Part shown: positions 42,987 to 43,581 of the stretch, piece by piece | How the letters are laid out: every line of letters begins with the position of its first letter | How positions within the stretch are numbered: the stretch's first letter is position 1 | DNA from: an uncultured Acidobacteriaceae bacterium | GTDB lineage: Bacteria; Acidobacteriota; Terriglobia; Terriglobales; Acidobacteriaceae | Reading direction: 5' to 3' | Assembly: GCA_903911925.1 (NCBI GenBank) | Contig: CAIWFH010000197.1 | Location: forward strand, 1 to 43,581 | Length of the DNA: 43,581 bases | Translations under genes and position numbers: made by a program | The notes under the pieces: generated by a model | Databases searched by the model: none | Told to the model about the DNA's origin: nothing | What the model saw: the letters and a program-made list of their open reading frames with translations, nothing else

Positions 42987-43581
42987 CTATCTTGTGCCGG
43001 GTTGGGGCGCGTTTGGTAGATACCAGCACCTTGGAAGCCGCACCGTCTTTCGTGGTGTGTTGTCGCGATCCAACGCGTGAGGAAACACAAGTTGCGGTTT
43101 TGAGCTACTTACACGCCTCTTGTTCAAGAACGTAAACTCCATCAGCAAAGGGATCTCGACTCCGCTTCTTTTCAGAGTTCCGCAATAATTGTTCGGGTGA
43201 ATATGCACAACGTCGAAGAATTGCAGAAGCTTCTCAAAGCAGGACGAAAGCAATGGAAAGCAGAAAGGATCGAAAAGCCTTTCCAACTCATGGAATTCAA
43301 TGACCAGAATTCTGAACTGATCAAGCAATTCGTCGGGAGTATTAAGAATCACTTCATACTCGAAACCTTCAATATCCATTTGAAGAAGAAGGTCACCCTG
43401 GTAACCCTCGAGATACTTGTCTTTCCAGAACTCAAGTGTCATGTATGGCTCTCGATTGGATGCTCCTAGGAGACTGTCGGGGATAGTGATTTCCGGTGCG
43501 CAGTTTGATCTTTCGTGGGAGTTTGCGGACTTCTGATCGATTGGATTTTTTCGGTCGGGTCGGCAGGTTGCATAGGCGCGG
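42987..43581 (-). CDS. FkbM-like methyltransferase, 5' end beyond the window
   Basis: The reverse frame is open from 43581 to the stop at 42987, about 198 residues, so the ATG at 43442 is an internal Met and not the start. It shows DLLLQMDIEGFEYEVILN, the acidic motif of FkbM-type SAM methyltransferases, then ILVIEFHELERLF, the histidine-rich VVHIHPNNYCGTL, and EFTFLNKRRV. The tail (FPHALDRDNTPRKTVRLPRCW) is frequent in this group. Members methylate sugars or other small acceptors; the target is unknown. It is upstream of the atp operon on the same strand. Confidence 0.8.
   Translation of the reverse strand, partial: RAYATCRPDRKNPIDQKSANSHERSNCAPEITIPDSLLGASNREPYMTLEFWKDKYLEGYQGDLLLQMDIEGFEYEVILNTPDELLDQFRILVIEFHELERLFDPFCFPLLSSCFEKLLQFFDVVHIHPNNYCGTLKRSGVEIPLLMEFTFLNKRRVSSSKPQLVFPHALDRDNTPRKTVRLPRCWYLPNAPQPGTR

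Noticed and set aside
42671..43090. 139-codon reverse frame near the methyltransferase end
   Set aside because: It overlaps the methyltransferase C-terminus in another frame and has no recognisable features.

Overview
The window is a 43.6 kb, GC-rich, gene-dense bacterial chromosome segment. It most likely comes from an acidobacterium (class Terriglobia). This is inferred from four things: a FtsX/MacB-type permease of the ADOP kind that is abundant in that group, a signal-peptide-bearing ATP synthase b subunit, a CTAAAG-centred intergenic palindrome, and the general protein repertoire. No rRNA, tRNA, CRISPR array, insertion sequence or phage gene was seen, so the species cannot be named.

Left part (1-11.2 kb): a gene-free start with a palindromic repeat, a small membrane protein, argS (reverse, broken by a 2-base slip as read) divergent from metG (with a tandemly repeated linker), a secreted hypothetical protein, a VapBC toxin-antitoxin pair, tatD, yajQ, a long-chain polyprenyl diphosphate synthase, an O-methyltransferase, a HicBA-like pair and a YbgC-type thioesterase.

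Middle part (11.2-30.3 kb): the envelope/isoprenoid cluster uppS-cdsA-dxr-rseP (reverse), a zinc-ribbon/XRE regulator divergent from an HD phosphohydrolase, an enoyl-CoA hydratase, a DHH phosphoesterase, a frameshifted ADOP permease behind a sigma-54-like promoter, and an RHH/ParE toxin-antitoxin pair with a striking operator. A forward run follows: CPBP protease, penicillin acylase, a polytopic membrane protein, ispA and a MIP18/SufT-like Fe-S factor, the last four with very short or overlapping junctions.

Right part (30.3-43.6 kb): a GH3 beta-glucosidase, a zinc-ribbon protein, a class C beta-lactamase-like hydrolase with a membrane tail, a chagasin-like protease inhibitor, and the ATP synthase operon (b', b, delta, alpha, gamma, beta, epsilon; reverse) without the a and c subunit genes. 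A partial FkbM-like methyltransferase runs off the right edge.

The most unusual signal is a family of 7-base-period repeats, (AGTTCNN)n facing (GAACTNN)m. They form potential hairpins in almost every loose junction of the atp operon and also between the thioesterase gene and rseP. In several cases they sit exactly where a Shine-Dalgarno sequence would be expected.
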